A stretch of 64,000 bases of DNA from Kaistella antarctica (GTDB lineage: Bacteria > Bacteroidota > Bacteroidia > Flavobacteriales > Weeksellaceae), in NCBI RefSeq assembly GCF_900109615.1, contig NZ_FOIX01000003.1, forward strand, positions 372,001 through 436,000, written 5' to 3'. Of this stretch, positions 63,674 through 64,000 are shown one piece after another (the stretch's first letter is position 1; each line of letters begins with the position of its first letter). The position numbers were made by a program, and so were the translations under genes. Below the pieces are notes generated by a model. That model searched no databases. It was given only the letters and a program-made list of their open reading frames with translations, and was not told the DNA's origin.

Positions 63674-64000
63674 ATGAAAAAATTATTTATACTGCTTCTA
63701 TCTGCAGGAGCATTTTTACAAGGTTGTAAAAATCAGAAAAACGATGTTTCGAAAACAAAAACTACAGAGAATAATATGGAAAAATCCATTTTCGATTACA
63801 AAGTAGAAAGCTTGGAAGGACAAGAAATTAACTTTGCAGATTTCAAGGGAAAGAAAATTTTGGTGGTTAATACGGCTTCTGAATGTGGATTTACTCCACA
63901 ATATGCCGATCTAGAAAAATTGTCAAAGGATTATTCAGATAAATTAGTGGTGATTGGCTTTCCAGCGAATAATTTTGGTGGACAAGAACCAGGTAGTAAT
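63674..64000 (+). CDS. Exported glutathione peroxidase lipoprotein, 3' end outside window
   Basis: The first 109 codons are visible. A lipobox LQGC (Cys18) after MKKLFILLLSAGAF suggests a lipoprotein. The peroxidase domain starts around residue 40 with IFDYKVESLEGQEINFADFKGKKILVVNTASECGFTPQY; the catalytic residue is Cys (ASECGFT), not selenocysteine. FPANNFGGQEPGSN is the next family motif. Bacterial members usually use thioredoxin to reduce lipid or other hydroperoxides. The gene runs off the end of the window. Confidence 0.9.
   Translation, partial: MKKLFILLLSAGAFLQGCKNQKNDVSKTKTTENNMEKSIFDYKVESLEGQEINFADFKGKKILVVNTASECGFTPQYADLEKLSKDYSDKLVVIGFPANNFGGQEPGSN

Noticed and set aside
1-64000. 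Mobile elements, prophage, CRISPR arrays or defence island.
   Set aside because: No transposase, integrase, phage structural gene, Cas gene or regular direct-repeat array was found in reading both strands; repeats present are short palindromic elements.

Overview
The window looks like chromosomal DNA of a low-GC Flavobacteriia bacterium, most likely in or near the Chryseobacterium/Kaistella group (Weeksellaceae). The grounds are the many -7 elements of the Bacteroidetes form TAnnTTTG, the scarcity of strong Shine-Dalgarno sequences, typical families (DUF5686, DUF4199, DUF4920, BT_3928-type DoxX protein, S9B dipeptidyl peptidase), menaquinone genes, and several families of short palindromic repeats. 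The genus is inferred from these features, not from a database comparison. No transposase, prophage, integrase or CRISPR array was seen; this is mostly core genome.

Layout. 1-3019: end of a tryptophan operon (trpC end, trpF, trpB, trpA). 3020-7421: lipB, a convergent pair of a quinol-monooxygenase-like protein and a secreted peptide-deformylase-like protein, a 2-oxo acid dehydrogenase E2 and a GNAT enzyme. 7494-13702: free methionine sulfoxide reductase with an uncharacterised partner, a metallo-beta-lactamase-fold hydrolase, tRNA-Leu(CAA), a GluR0-like receptor/potassium channel, DUF2459, queG and a rhodanese. 13952-19701: beta-barrel protein, glucokinase, YceI, alpha/beta hydrolase, serine dehydratase and an ABA4-like membrane protein. 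19720-23650 (minus): isoaspartyl peptidase-tsaE, then alanine dehydrogenase-small protein-tyrA. 24077-26774: dnaG and clpP. 26871-29682 (minus): a DUF1599-DoxX-TerB-tpiA operon, divergent from folP. 30618-35460: a DUF5686 outer-membrane protein and recG. 35567-43320: thioredoxin-like protein, three tandem POT peptide transporters and a dipeptidyl peptidase IV, which together read as a peptide-scavenging locus.

43441-47183 holds an unknown acidic protein, an unusual AAA protein with an IF2-N-like head and altered Walker motifs, an Xre-type regulator behind a cluster of TTAC-N4-GTAA palindromes, and a TerC protein. 47505-50830: M14 carboxypeptidase, DUF4920 and an amino acid permease. 50831-51888: a repeat-rich island around a single DUF2007 gene. 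51889-54447: menB-menA-UPF0173 hydrolase. 54589-54681: SRP RNA. The rest carries DUF4199, a GT2 glycosyltransferase, a DUF2807 lipoprotein, phosphoglucomutase, two unknown envelope proteins, an aminotransferase, kdsB, a LolA-like protein and the start of an exported glutathione peroxidase.

Most novel-looking points: two copies of a roughly 190-bp structured repeat before lipB and dnaG; five copies of a hairpin repeat whose stems change but stay paired; the degenerate AAA protein with its neighbouring regulator and palindrome cluster; the deformylase-like protein with Cys to Asp; the GluR0-like channel; and likely leaderless promoters at folP and the DUF5686 gene. I did not find a clear, wholly new multi-gene system.
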